Positions 22,703 to 33,858 of a stretch of DNA of 64,000 bases are shown piece after piece. The position numbers were made by a program, and so were the translations under genes. The stretch is taken from NCBI GenBank assembly GCA_019916065.1, contig CM034239.1, positions 39,394,419 through 39,458,418 on the forward strand. The letters run 5' to 3'. This DNA comes from Vitellaria paradoxa. Its lineage: Eukaryota > Streptophyta > Magnoliopsida > Ericales > Sapotaceae. Under the pieces are notes generated by a model that did no database searches, was not told where the DNA came from, and worked only from the letters and a program-made list of their open reading frames with translations. Position 1 is the first letter of the stretch. Each line of letters opens with the position of its first letter.

Positions 22703-23576
22703 GCCTGACGTTCCATTGAAATTTAGGCGCTTGAAGTTGGACGTTAGTTGTTGATAAGGTAAGTTTGAATCCCGAGCCTCATTCACGATAAAGCCCTTTT
22801 TTCTTTTCTTTTTTTTTTTTCTTAATTTTAATAGTTAGTTTGAATATGTATTAAACCAATAAAATTTACGTAAACTAAAAAAACCAATTTATATTTTTTC
22901 AAAGTTATATGAGTTAATTATAATTTATAAATACCAGTACAATCTAAATATGTTTGAAAATTATATTTTATATTTGAAAATTTATATTTTATAGTAAAAC
23001 ACTTGAATTTAATAATAAAATACTTTACATTTTAAAAATTATATTTTATAATAAAAAATCAATGTTTAAAATTATTATGGCTTCAATTTAATAAATTTAA
23101 ATATTATTGACAATCTTATACTAAATTATCATGACAACATTAAAGTGATAGACATAATATTTTAATAAAATATATATATTTATTTCACATCAAATTAGTG
23201 AAATAAAAGCTGTACTTTTAGGTAAAATTTTATTTATGATCTATAAGTAGCATTAAAAAAAAAAGTTCAAATTCAACTATTTGAATTAATTTGGAGACAA
23301 AACATAATTACATTTTTAATAAAAGAATTATGTATATTAATTTAAGTTAATATCTTTTATAATTTATGAGATACATAAATTTTATTAATGTCACTTATAA
23401 TTTGATATCTCTTATAATTTAATATCTAAATTATTTTTTATTTGATATAAATTTTATTATTTTAAAACATACTCAGACATCAATTTTCATAAATGAGGCA
23501 TATCTCAAGATTTAAACTTATCTTATCAATGGTTAATCCAATTTCAGAGACTTGAATTTCAAAGGGAACGTCAGGC
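22703..23576. mobile_element. Noncoding element with ~100-bp terminal inverted repeats, 874 bp
   Basis: The left end GCCTGACGTTCC(A)TTGAAATT and the reverse complement of the right end GCCTGACGTTCC(C)TTTGAAATT agree closely. The similarity continues inward for ~100 bases, to GATAAGGTAAGTTTGAATC on the left and GATAAGATAAGTTTAAATC on the right. The interior is AT-rich without open frames. Long inverted repeats suggest a Mutator-like or foldback-type nonautonomous element. No target duplication was found. A related copy lies at 6.19-6.92 kb. Confidence 0.65.
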
Positions 23577-23844
23577 TTCGGGCTACTTTGTTCACATTGT
23601 ATCCCCTATTGTCTATTTACACGAGTACCGATATTATATAAATATATTTCACTTTTATCTTATTACACTCTATCTCTTCTAACAATGAATATTAAATTTT
23701 GGAGTGAGAAGAGATAAAAATAGAGTATATTTATTATTTTATGTATATATATTATTTATAACAACAATAATAAGGAAAGGTCAACGTACTTTATTGTGGT
23801 TGTTGGATACCATTGTCATGGAATAAATGTTGTAGGAGGCTAGG
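23577..23844. other. Downstream flank of the resistance gene
   Basis: AT-rich sequence following the putative stop codon of the minus-strand NB-LRR gene. No convincing polyadenylation signal could be singled out among many AATAAA-like words. Confidence 0.4.
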
Positions 23845-24054
23845 CTATTGATTCAGTGTTGATATCAAATTCGTGGGGTTCTTCGTCTTTTGGGTCTCCC
23901 TTAGTCTCGCTGCTTCTTCGTCTTCTGTTTCTCCCTCAGATTCGCTGGATTCATGGAATTCCTTCTTTATGCTGTCGTTGTCATCACTTAATTCCCTCTG
24001 GAATTTTTTCTCTAAGTCAAGGCATTCAATATCAGCCATCCTTGTTGGAATTTC
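23845..24054 (-). pseudogene. NB-LRR putative last exon: acidic tail
   Basis: A predicted acceptor ATTTAG|GAAATTCC at 24055 joins in phase to exon 4 and opens EIPTRMADIECLDLEKKFQR. A strongly acidic stretch follows (residues ESSESEGETEDEEAARLRE) and then a TAG stop at 23845. Typical members of this receptor class end shortly after the last LRR, so the acidic tail is unusual. It may be a lineage-specific exon or an artefact of my splice prediction. The 24055-24204 gap would be a short intron. Confidence 0.5.
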
Positions 24055-24204
24055 CTAAATTACAATAAAATAAATTACATAGAATGAGACAATAAATTAG
24101 AAGCACTACTTAAGAGTAATTTTTCAAAATTCCAGATTAAAAGTTTATGAATTGAGAAAATATTTGAACGTAAAACTGTTCAACGTGCTTAATATGATAA
24201 TTAC

Positions 24205-24947
24205 CTCTCCTTTCAAATACTTGTTGATATCTCCAATCCAAGAAGCTTCTTCTTTCTCTAGTATCACTATCTTTGGCATTCTTACTTGTCGAGAAGTGAA
24301 GGCTTGCATTTTGGACACCGTCTCAGCCGTACTAATAGTAATGATGGAAATATGAAATTATAATTTGCACTGCAAAAACTTTCCAGATTTGGAAGATTGT
24401 CTAAAGACAACAAACTCAACTTGGGAAATTCAATATTGACCTCAGTCGCATCCTCTTCCCCTTTGTTTGTTACAACCTCTTCCATCAATTCGCATGACCT
24501 CACAAATAGTGCCGAGAGTTGTTTCAAAGAAGAGGCCACTGAATATGTGAACAGATTTCTCGGGACCGAACATTTACATACTGTTAAGAACTTCAAGTTA
24601 CGCAGAGCCAAATCTACAAGGGGATTCTTTTTCCACAAACATGCCAACTCTGTTAGGCCATATAATTTCAATTGTTTCACTTCAATGCGCGGCTCAACTT
24701 GTCCTTCCTCACCATTTGGCCCATTGAGATCAAAAGGCTGTGTCACCCTAAGACAATTTCTAAAAAATAATTTGTGTAGGCTTACAGGCCTTTGCATCAA
24801 ATGGGGCGACGAAACCAATGTTATTTGGTCAAATCCCTCTAAACTCACTTCGTCTAAACTTCCTTCAACATTGGTCATAATAGGCCCGAGATCATGAATC
24901 TCTCTTAAGCTTGCAAGGGAGATTTTCTTCAACTTGGAAAAAACAAC
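24205..24947 (-). pseudogene. NB-LRR exon 4: C-terminal LRRs
   Basis: The acceptor is TTTGTCAG|GTTG and the donor GGAGAG|GTAATT. An uninterrupted frame of 216 codons runs from 24932 to 24282, with family-typical phrases HKLFFRNCLRVTQPFDLNG, PRNLFTYSVASSLKQLSALF, CELMEEVVTNKGEED and LSLLSLDNLPNLESF. It breaks at RLRRCPK: one A missing from an A run near 24316 shifts the frame. In the other frame the family-typical end continues (KMQAFTSRQVRMPKIVILEK). The plus-strand open frame 24397-24897 is the antisense shadow of this exon. Confidence 0.85.
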
Positions 24948-27348
24948 CTGACAAATTGATGGAGTTATTTATTAACTGAAGAGTTCTATCCTTGACCATA
25001 ACATCAGAGCCGCACTAGCATATATCATAATTTTGAATTGAAATTTCAAATTAATTTGCGTTTGTACGGTGATGTTCAAATATGGAATGAAATTTCATGT
25101 TTCCACTTTTCAATTAAAGTATAAACAAAATCGTATTTATGAAGATATTTTAGGAATAAAATGGGATTTTAGGATAATTTATGGATTTATTTTATAAGAG
25201 ATAAAAAAATATTAAATTTTAAAGTTCACATCAGGGTTAGATAGGAATTATTCATTGGGGCTAGTTAAATTTCCTTTAAGAATTTTACGCTTCTAGATTT
25301 TTAAAAAGTTAGAGATCGGATGTTACAGCCTAGAGAACTCCACTTCATCCTCATATAATAATTAACGTTAACTTGTGGGATACATGAAATTATTTATTAA
25401 TAAAAATTAATTTTTAAATATTTATAAATATTTAATAGAGTTACATAATTTCATAGTATAATTATTTGATTATTTTCTTATATTTATATTTTTTATTTAT
25501 ACAATTTTAGTGAGTCGATATAATAGATCAAAGTTGGGCTTTGGTATATATATTAAATATTATGTTTACAAAATTTCGATCAAACTCAATTTTAAAAATC
25601 AACCTTGCACATGCATTTATCATATACATTTCAAAACATTTATCGATTTTAATATAAATATTTTTAATTCTTCACTCATTTAACAAAATTAACTTGAATT
25701 AAAATATTATTACTTAATTATATTAAAGTATTTTTTGACTAGTTTAATAAATCAACTCAAACTAAAAATATTTTATTTTAAAATATAATCCATAAAAATA
25801 ACTAAAATACTGAATATTATTAATTGGTGTTTTAACTCAATGGTCAGTATGACTAATTTAACTTTAAAATTAGAACTTTTTTAAACCAAAATAGTCCCAA
25901 CCCTAATTAATATTTAGGAGTTTTTCTTTGAATTTTTAAAATTAAAATATATTAAGAATTGTTATTGTGAGATAAACTAGTTTTTTTTTTCAAATTTAGT
26001 TAATATTTAGTCATTTTAAAAAAATTTTCAAGTCTAATAATTATTTAGGTATTTTTGTGTTTTTAAATTTTATCTTAATGCGTTTGAAAAATATAAATTT
26101 TACAACTATAGTGAACTAATAGGTAAGGGGATCCATTTTAGAAACCTATAAGCTCACTTCACATTACTTGAGATCACATGTGAAAACTCTTGTAGCTATA
26201 TAGAATAAAATAAAATAAAATCCTGATTATATAACAATATGGGATGGAGAATCAAAATGAGAAAAAGTACTGAAAAAAATAAAAGAAAGTATTTTTAGAA
26301 TTAAAAAAACAAAAAGTAGAATTATAAATAGGAGAATAGACATAGGATTTAGTTTAATGACCAAAAAAATAAAAAAAAAGAATTATACAACTTTAATATG
26401 TAATAGATAATATATTTACAAAGTTAACTGAAAACTGAGTATTATTAATAAGTTGTTCAATTGATCATCACCATGACTAATTTAATTAAACAAATTTACT
26501 TCCAAGACTAAATAATAATTAAGCATTTTTATGTGTTTTTTGAATTTAAAATATAATAAGAATTGTTATTTTGATAGAAGTTAGATTTTTAAATAAGTTT
26601 GATTTTTCCAAATTTAATTAAAAAGTAATTGTTAAACCATTTTCAAAACCTAATTAATATTTAGGCATTTTATTGAGTTTTTAAATATATAAATTTTACA
26701 ACTATAGTAAACTAATAGGCAAGTAAATCCATTTAACTAACTTATATGCTAAATTTACATTGATTAAGATCACATATCATAACCATATTAACTTTATACA
26801 CAAAGAAAATGTAAAGTTGTGGCAATCAACTAATGCGGGAATGAAAGATAGTAAACGCTTTGTAAATAAGAAGGCAAAGTATTGAAAAATTAAATGAGAA
26901 GAGAGCGTATTTTATTCAAAGATTTGGGAAAAAAAAAAAGAAATTAGAATGGTGAATAGGAAAAGTGCCGCATAAGATTTGATTTAATAAGAGAGAAGGA
27001 ACGAATTACGTAATTTTTTTTATATGTATGTTAATATAGTGTCGTCTGGGAGAGAGGGGAATATGCATTACAAAGAATATTAATTTTTATTTTTTAATTT
27101 TTTGGTAGTTAATTTTTTTTAGTAATTAATTTTTATTTTTTCGTTGTGTCAGAGTATTAATTGAAAAGGGGAAAAAAGTAAACATCATTTAAATATAAGG
27201 GGAATTTATAAATTAAAAAATACAAAATCAATTGAAAGTAATAATTGACTACATACAATATATAATTTAGTACGTACAATAGACATTTATTTACTTATAT
27301 TTACTTTTTAAATGCCAACGATATAAAAGCGTGTAAGAACATTCATAC
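24948..27348 (-). other. Intron 3 of the NB-LRR gene, holding inverted Helitron-related sequence
   Basis: It starts GTATGAATG and ends TTTGTCAG. Two blocks at about 25830-26180 and 26440-26790 are tandem copies ~597 bases apart (both contain TACAACTATAGT(G/A)AACTAATAGG). Their reverse complements match parts of the Helitron at 33859-35869, for example CACAATAACAA(T/G)(T/G)CTTAATATATTT and TAAATATTAATTAGG. The rest is AT-rich. Confidence 0.6.
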
Positions 27349-28010
27349 CTGATGGTTGAATAAAGATTGCGCTTCAAATTTCGAGGTCTTAAAGCTTTTG
27401 AGATTTGGCAATTCTTTTAGCTCCAAATCTGATAATTGAGGAAATTTGATGACGTAATCCTTTTCTTCTTCTTTCCCTTCATATGAAACTATTGCATTCA
27501 TATTTGGGCACTGCCATATATGTAATTTTTCAAGATCTTCAAGTTTTTGAGGAACCGAAGATGAGAATACATTCCTCATCCTATCACATCCACAAATTTC
27601 TAGAGTTGTTAGGCTGGGACAAACCAGAATTCTATGAGAACAATATTCCTTCTCTTCTAACCCTGTATTTATCAAATTGGGCAATCGGACTAGTTTCACT
27701 TTCCTCAAGAAGGGCAGCTCTCCATTGACAGTTGCAATATTAATTTCTGATATTTCTTTAGTGTTGAGCTCTTCAACTAAAGATATTACCGAATTACAAT
27801 CATAAATAGAGAGTTTCTGCAGTTTTTGTAACTCGCGAACCATATTAGAAGGAATCACATTCACTACTTTGATACATTTTTGATCGTCAAGTACTTCAGT
27901 TGACAAAAAGATTTTGCTACTTTTCCAGAGATTGGAAGTAATTGCTTGCCCCAAATATCTGTATTTGGCAATGCTTCAATGCGCAATTTCTCTAAAGCGG
28001 GGAAAACAAT
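27349..28010 (-). pseudogene. NB-LRR exon 3: LRR exon
   Basis: The acceptor is CTTTGCAG|ATTG and the donor CATCAG|GTATGA. A single open frame of 204 codons covers most of the exon, for example VVNVIPSNMVRELQKLQKLS, LTTLEICGCDRMRNVFSSSV, LHIWQCPNMNAIVSYEGKEE and LKELPNLKSFKTSKFEAQSL. The first ~130 bases are in another frame (IVFPALEKLRIEALPNTDIW); one base is missing in an A run near 27877. It is the better-preserved member of the exon pair. Confidence 0.85.
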
Positions 28011-28640
28011 CTGCAAAGTTATTTCATAATACATAATTAATGCCAGTTTTAAATATATGCTTTCACCTTATCCTACATCAACGGTCACTCTACATATGCT
28101 TTTCACACAAATCAAGAGGGTACTAAATTCACTTTAGGAAAAGAAGGTATCAACTCAAAATGGGCTTAATTGCGATTGATTCCAAGAATAAAATTGGTAT
28201 CTATTTCACAAATGTGAGAGAAAGAGAAAGAATCACCACAGGTTTGCTCTTGAAAATTCATTTAAATGTTAAAACATGGAACAGCATTATATGTTTTTTA
28301 CCATTTTTACTTTCATATTTTCTTTAAAATATAAGACAATTAGGAATTTTGTTTAGAGTTTGACCCTTCTCATGGCCAACATTTTATTTTAGATCTTTCT
28401 AACTTTTTGACATATTATTTTTTTTTGGTTGTATGAGAGTATTACTCGAAAGAAAAAAAAACTGTAAATGTCATTTAAAAATAGGGGGGAATTATAAATT
28501 AAAAATTACAAAAAGAATTTGAAAATAATAAGTAACCGCATATAATATATAATTCAAAGTTGTATTTATCCATAATGGACTTTTATTTATTTATTTTTTT
28601 TTAATGTACAATATATTAAATAGTGCAAGAATATTTGTAC
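28011..28640 (-). other. Intron 2 of the NB-LRR gene
   Basis: It starts GTACAAATA and ends CTTTGCAG. 28021-28300 matches 29295-29580 (CCTACATCAACGG, TTTAAATGTTAAAACATGGA), so the duplication unit includes intron sequence. Confidence 0.7.
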
Positions 28641-29288
28641 CTGATGGTTGAACAAGGATTGTACTTCAAATTTGGAGGTCTTAAAGCTTTTGAGGTTTGG
28701 CAATTCTTGTAGCTTTAAATTTGATAACTGAGGGAATTTGATGGCGTAACTCTTCTTCCTTTCCTTTCATATGAAACTATTGTGTTCATATTTGGACACT
28801 GCCATATACATTCTTGAAGGTGCTCAAGTTTCTTAAGAACAGAAGATGAGAATACATTTCTCATCTTATCACATCCACAAATTTCTAGAGTTGTTACGTT
28901 TGGACAAATAGGAATTCTATGGAAACAATATTCCTTACTTCTAACCCCATATTTATCAAATTGGGCAATTTGACTAGTTTCACATTCCTCAAGCAAGGCA
29001 ACTCTCCATTTACCGTTGCAGTTTCTGATATTCCTCAGTGTTGAGCTCTTCAACTAAGGATATTATCGAATTACAATTATAAATAGAGAGACTCTGCAGA
29101 TTTTGTAATTGGCGAATCATATAAGAGGGAATCACATTCACCACTTTGCTACATGTTTGGATCCTCAAGTCCTTCAATTGACAAAAAGAATTTGTTGTTC
29201 TTCCAGAGATTGGAAGTAATTGCTTGCCCCAGATATCTGTGTTTGGCAACTCTTCAATGTGCAATTTCTCCAAGGCAGGAAAAACAAG
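28641..29288 (-). pseudogene. NB-LRR exon 2: LRR exon, duplicate of exon 3
   Basis: The acceptor is TTTTGCAG|CTTG and the donor CATCAG|GTAC. The exon encodes LVFPALEKLHIEELPNTDIW, CSKVVNVIPSYMIRQLQNLQ, then after frame changes RIPICPNVTTLEICGCDKMR, which are irregular LRRs of the C-terminal domain. At least two frame changes are visible (near 29010-29020 and 28790-28800). The exon and its surrounding intron sequence repeat as exon 3 with an offset of about 1.28-1.29 kb. An in-phase duplication of this exon would lengthen the effector-sensing LRR surface. Confidence 0.8.
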
Positions 29289-30891
29289 CTGCAAAATTAT
29301 ATCATAATATAGGTTAATGCCAATTTTTAAATATATTGCTCTCCCATTATCCTACATCAACGGCGCTTCATATATACTTTTCACACAAATTAAGAGGGCA
29401 TAAATTCACTTTAAAAAAGAAAATATCAAGTCAAAACGAATTTGATTGCCTTTGATCCTAAGGATGAAATTAGTATCACCATTTCATAAATTAGAGAGAG
29501 AGAGAGAGAGAGAGCATCATTACAAGTTTGGTCTTAAAAATTCATTTAAATGTTAAAACATGGAACAGTATTATGTTTTTGTTTTTACCATTTTTGCATT
29601 CATACTTTAAAGTATACGACATTAGAAATTGTGTTTAAGGTTTTGATCATTCTCTGAGCCAGTGCAATGTTAATTGCTTTTTCTATAAAATAATATAAAT
29701 GTTTTCATTAAGTATAAAATATTTTAAAATTTTGTCTAAGATTAATCCTTCAAACTTTTTAAGACATAAAAATTATAAATCAAAATTTTTTATATGATTA
29801 ATTAAATTAATATTTCTTGTTAGTATATACCTAATTTTATTTTTCTATTAATGTAGTGTAAATTTTTCAAGAGCCACTTTTAAGCTTGAATAATTTTTAT
29901 TTTTTTTTTCTATTTTTCTTATTCCAAGTATTTTCTATTAGACAATTAGGACAATATTATCAAGTATATAATATATACCAAACCAATAATTCATAAGTAT
30001 GTTTATTCTAAAAATTTAATTAAAATTTTTATAATAGGGAATATTTTTTCAAAAAATTTGGAATTAAAAATGTTTATCAATAAGATTACGCATACCCCAT
30101 AAGTAAATTTTTTAAAAAATTAAGATAGTAATTGTGCTCCCCTTCTATAAAGAAGTCTAGAAAAACAAAATTATTTTGGCAAATTTTCACTTCATTATTT
30201 TTTATTTAGAAAATATATTTTCTATTATAAAATAAGGATATTATGGCATTATAAGATGCGTTAGATAAAATTTTCTATATGAGTATTATAGCATTATAAT
30301 TATACAACATATGATGAAAATAGATTCATTCTAATTATTTATTTAGTTATTTATTATTTTACTATTCTTGGAGTAAAAAAAATGCGTCCCTTCTTATGAA
30401 ACATGTAACAAGCAAACTATACGAGAAACATTACTTCCTAAATTGTTTTTAATTTTTTTCTTTGAAAATTAGTTTGAAAGTAGAAATAAGAAATCAGTTT
30501 GAGATTTATAGGAATAAATATTTTGTTGTGCCTTTAGCGTTAAAGAGCATAGTAAATATCTTAGACTCAAATTATTAGTTCTGCTAAGTCTTTTAAAACT
30601 AAAATAAGCACTAAAAGTACTTTAGATTAGCAATCTTTCAATAGATAAGTATTTAAACTAGTTTAGTTAAAATAAAAATCAAAATCCATATAATTTAATT
30701 ACTGAAAAAAGTTAGTGCCTTCTTATGGATGTGGCTTGGGCAATTGCCTAACTTGCTTTAGGCATTAAGCAGGCAGAAAGCCTTCTATTTTAAGGGAAGA
30801 ACTGTCCACATATAATTCCAGAAAATATAAGAATTTTGTAAGCAGCTAGAAAGCATTTAAAGTAGATAAATAGGGCATTAAGAAATCATAC
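29289..30891 (-). other. Intron 1 of the NB-LRR gene
   Basis: It starts GTATGATTTC and ends TTTTGCAG, and is AT-rich and noncoding. Its 3' part (29295-29660) is duplicated in intron 2. A short GA microsatellite lies at 29502-29518. Confidence 0.65.
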
Positions 30892-33583
30892 CTTTTCATT
30901 AAAGAGAGATTGTTCTGCCGTACAAGGGTTTTTCTTGATTGTCTTTTCTATTTCGGGGTAGAAGCTTATGAGCTTTGGTAACCTCTCCAACTCCATCTCT
31001 CTCAATTGACTGAAATCGATCATCATATTTTCGGATTCCTCCTCATCTCTCTTTTTCAATTTCAACTATTCCCTCCATGATCTCACAATCTCTTATGTGT
31101 AACTGTCGAAGTTGTAGCAGTCCTTTTGCACAAAATGAAGAACAGAGGTATTTCAGCCTACTTTTGAATTGTATGTAATATAGTTAATTTACTGGTTAAC
31201 CGTTCTGGTTTGCCAAGCAAATTTACCAAATCATGACAATCAGTTACTTTGAGATACTTCAAGTCTGAAAACCCCCAGTCAAGTGTTCCATGAAATAATG
31301 TTTCCAAACCTTCCAAATTATGAAGATGCAACATTCTGCGCTATGCATCAAGCCATTAAACTCTGCCTTTAGATGAAATCCCTCGAGTTTCAACATCCTT
31401 GATGAATAATATTGTGGGCCATCCCGGTCAAACCGCCCCCACTGAGATTCGAAATTTTGTCAAGTTCCCAAAACGGAGATCGTTGGGCAATAGGGTGACA
31501 TCTGGTATATGAATAGTAAGGTGGTTAATTGTTTCAATGACTTCAGTTCAGCAAGGTTACATTGCTTTTTCTTTGTTGGATGTAGTACTGCCTTCCATTG
31601 GTCAAATTCTTCTGGAATGTATAATTCTTCTAGACGGGTTAATTTGGATATCCCCTTGCGGAATCACTTCGAGAGACCAACACTCTTCTAGATCCAGCAA
31701 CCGCAGACGAGTCAACTCACCGATTTCTGGTGCCAGCTCCTCGACATTATAATCATCGAGAATGAGAATCTCAAGGTTATTTTTCAAATTCTTGATCATA
31801 GCGGTATCTCTCGAGAGACAATTACCCATTTGTAACATCGAAGGTCAACCAACTTTGTAAATGATGATGGCAATGACATGTCCCCTGCCAAATGTAAAAC
31901 GGTCAATTTCTTCATCCCATTAAAAAATGGATCTGGTAGTGGTTCATCAACCAAATCATCGGTATAACACGTCAACAATAAGGTATGGAGTTCTGGACAA
32001 TGGAGGTCTCCTGGAGGCATCAATGTTGTTGGCCATTATCGAAACTGCAGTTAAATGCTCCCATGTGCCTTCCTCTGGCCACTTTGAACCCCGTGCTTTA
32101 CTAGAAATTGTTGTTTATTTGGCCACTGTTGACCTTGACCTCTTGCTTACCCTTTGTGATTGAAATAGCAACATCACGAAAACATCGCATTTTCACATAA
32201 TTTTCGTTTCTCCCACATAACAACAAACAAGATAATCTGAGATCATCAACCGATGTTTGTACTCTGTTTCTTGCTTTGCCAGTGTTTCAGCGTTTTGAAG
32301 CAATCTCAAGGCCACGCAGTATCTCACCAAGTCTTCAATGGATATTAGCATCTTCGGGAAACAAACAGCACAGTAAGAAGCAAGACTTTGCATCCTCTGT
32401 TTTAAATAATCATAACTCCATTTTAAGGACTTGTACATCTTTGGGTTGACACCTGGAATCTCTTGTACAGTGGAATTTTTTAGCTGATTAAGTGCATCCT
32501 CCATGCATGGCCTTTCTTACCTTTCAACGCTGCTCCCACTGCAACAATAGCAACAGGTAAACCCCGCATTCCTTACAAACCTCTTTCGCTACTAACTGAG
32601 GGACATCATCAAAATTTTCCACCGCCTTCATAAATAAACTCCACGCTTCATCTTCTGGCAGGACTTCAATGGGAATATCTTTTGAACTTTCATATCTAGG
32701 CACACATCTCGTCTTCGGGAAGTTAGCAAAACTTTGCAACCCCCATTACTACCATCTGCAATGGGAATTCCTATTTGCTTCATGTCAAGTTGTTCCCAAA
32801 CGTCATCCATTATTACAAGTATTTTCTTGTTCCCTCCTTTCAGTCTATTCCATAGCTGACCTCTTCTTCCAACTTCATTGTCTTGTTCATATTTAGATTC
32901 AGTTGGGGAGCAAGTCCTCTGAATTTTTCTGACATTTGCATCTTGAGAGACAACTGCTTTCACAATCTCATCAAAAAGTCCATCTTTCTTGGCTTGTTTG
33001 GCAGCCTCTTCCACCAATGTTGTCTTACCAGCACCACCTGGTCCATGTACCCAATCAGGCTAACCTCCGAATCTTTCAATGCCTCCACGATCCCATTGAA
33101 AACCGAAGCCCTTGAATTAAAAGTCATGTAATCCCCCGAAGATGCGAGTTGCAACTCCTCAGGATAAGGAGCTGGGTGTGCCACTGGCAACTTCTCAAAT
33201 TCACGTCCCTCATCTTTCAGAGTGATGACCAATGCCTTCTTTTCTTCAGCTCCCTTACCCAGCCGGTAACGCCAGGTGAGGTCAGGACACCAGCACTTGA
33301 AGCACTTTGTTTTCGTTGACTTGTCTTGCAGAACTTTGCCCACATCGTCTTCCATATTCTGCACATCCGTTAGCCACTTAGAAACATCAGCCTCGATTAT
33401 TTCTGCGCAGTCTTGGCTCTGTCCACCCTTCCTTGGATCCTTATCTTCATGACTGTGAGTTCTTCAATTTCAGATTCAAGTTCCTGGATTTTTCTTGTAA
33501 CAAATCAAATAACCAAAATGACGCCCAACTGATTCCTTCAGGGGCTCTATGATATGATCTGCAATCGGTGAGACAATCTCCAT
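30892..33583 (-). pseudogene. NB-LRR exon 1: CC, NB-ARC and first LRRs
   Basis: The exon runs from the ATG to the donor AATGAAAAG|GTATGA at 30892/30891. One-base losses are visible near 33500 (A run, after GYLICYK), 33405 (before IIEADVSKWL), 33046 (G run, just before the P-loop), 32567 (G run, at the GLPV motif) and 32470 (before DALNQLKNS). After the NB-ARC come readable LRR phrases such as WPEEGTWEHLTAVSIMANNI (about 32080), ELHTLLLTCYTDDL (about 31960), NLEILILDDYNVEELAPEIG (about 31760) and LRLLDLEECWSLEVIP (about 31690). Between 31500 and 31080 the frame is more damaged. The stretch 31070-30892 is open again and ends QSLFNEK. Confidence 0.85.
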
Positions 33584-33858
33584 TTCGACTTTGATTTTTC
33601 ACCTTCCTTGTACTTTTTCCTTGTTACTGATGTTCACTTACTTCTTTGGTCCTTCCTTTTCCTTTAAATTGAGATGTGAAACTGTTCGTTGGAGGAGGTG
33701 GTATTAAGTCTACCTCTGCATTGTAAAAGTGGGAATCAAAACCTTGACATCTGAAAAGAGAAAATAACCCGCATATTTCACTGAATCAGCATTTGTTGCT
33801 AAATAAAAAACAGATACATTGGAGCTATAAAATAGAAAAAAACACACAAATTTATACA
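33584..33858. promoter_or_regulatory. Residual 5' flank of the NB-LRR gene
   Basis: Only ~275 bases separate the start codon from the Helitron end at 33859. No clear TATA box was identified on the minus strand. Whatever promoter the gene had upstream of this point is now displaced by the insertion. Confidence 0.35.

Larger units (their letters stand above)
27130..29660 (-). repeat. Tandem intragenic duplication, two units of ~1.28 kb
   Basis: Unit 1 is about 27130-28400 and unit 2 about 28415-29660. Both contain an LRR exon with about 0.2 kb of downstream and 0.35 kb of upstream intron. Offsets between matching words are 1284-1292 bases (donor CTGATGG at 27349 and 28641; TTTAAATGTT at 28261 and 29545). 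The two units have diverged by many substitutions, so the duplication is not recent. Confidence 0.85.
23845..33583 (-). pseudogene. CC-NB-ARC-LRR disease-resistance gene, nearly full length, frame-disturbed
   Basis: This is an intracellular plant immune receptor of the RPS2-like coiled-coil class, which senses pathogen effectors in the cytoplasm or at membranes. The chosen ATG (33581-33583) opens MEIVSPIADHII, the usual start of this class. In order follow the coiled coil (33160-33583), the P-loop GPGGAGKTT (33018-33044), kinase-2 KKILVIMDDVW (32796-32828), RNBS-B GCKVLLTSR, GLPVAIVAVG (32536-32563), RNBS-D CAVCFPK (about 32360), an MHD-equivalent altered to MRC (about 32180), and LRRs down to 24205. 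Introns with GT...AG ends separate five exons. Many single-base frameshifts and several stops interrupt the frame, mostly at homopolymers. It is therefore called a pseudogene, but if those indels are assembly errors the gene could be more intact. The class is certain; a name is not justified. Confidence 0.9.

Noticed and set aside
24397..24897. 166-residue plus-strand open frame
   Set aside because: It is the antisense of the intact LRR exon 4, whose minus-strand reading is clearly family-like.
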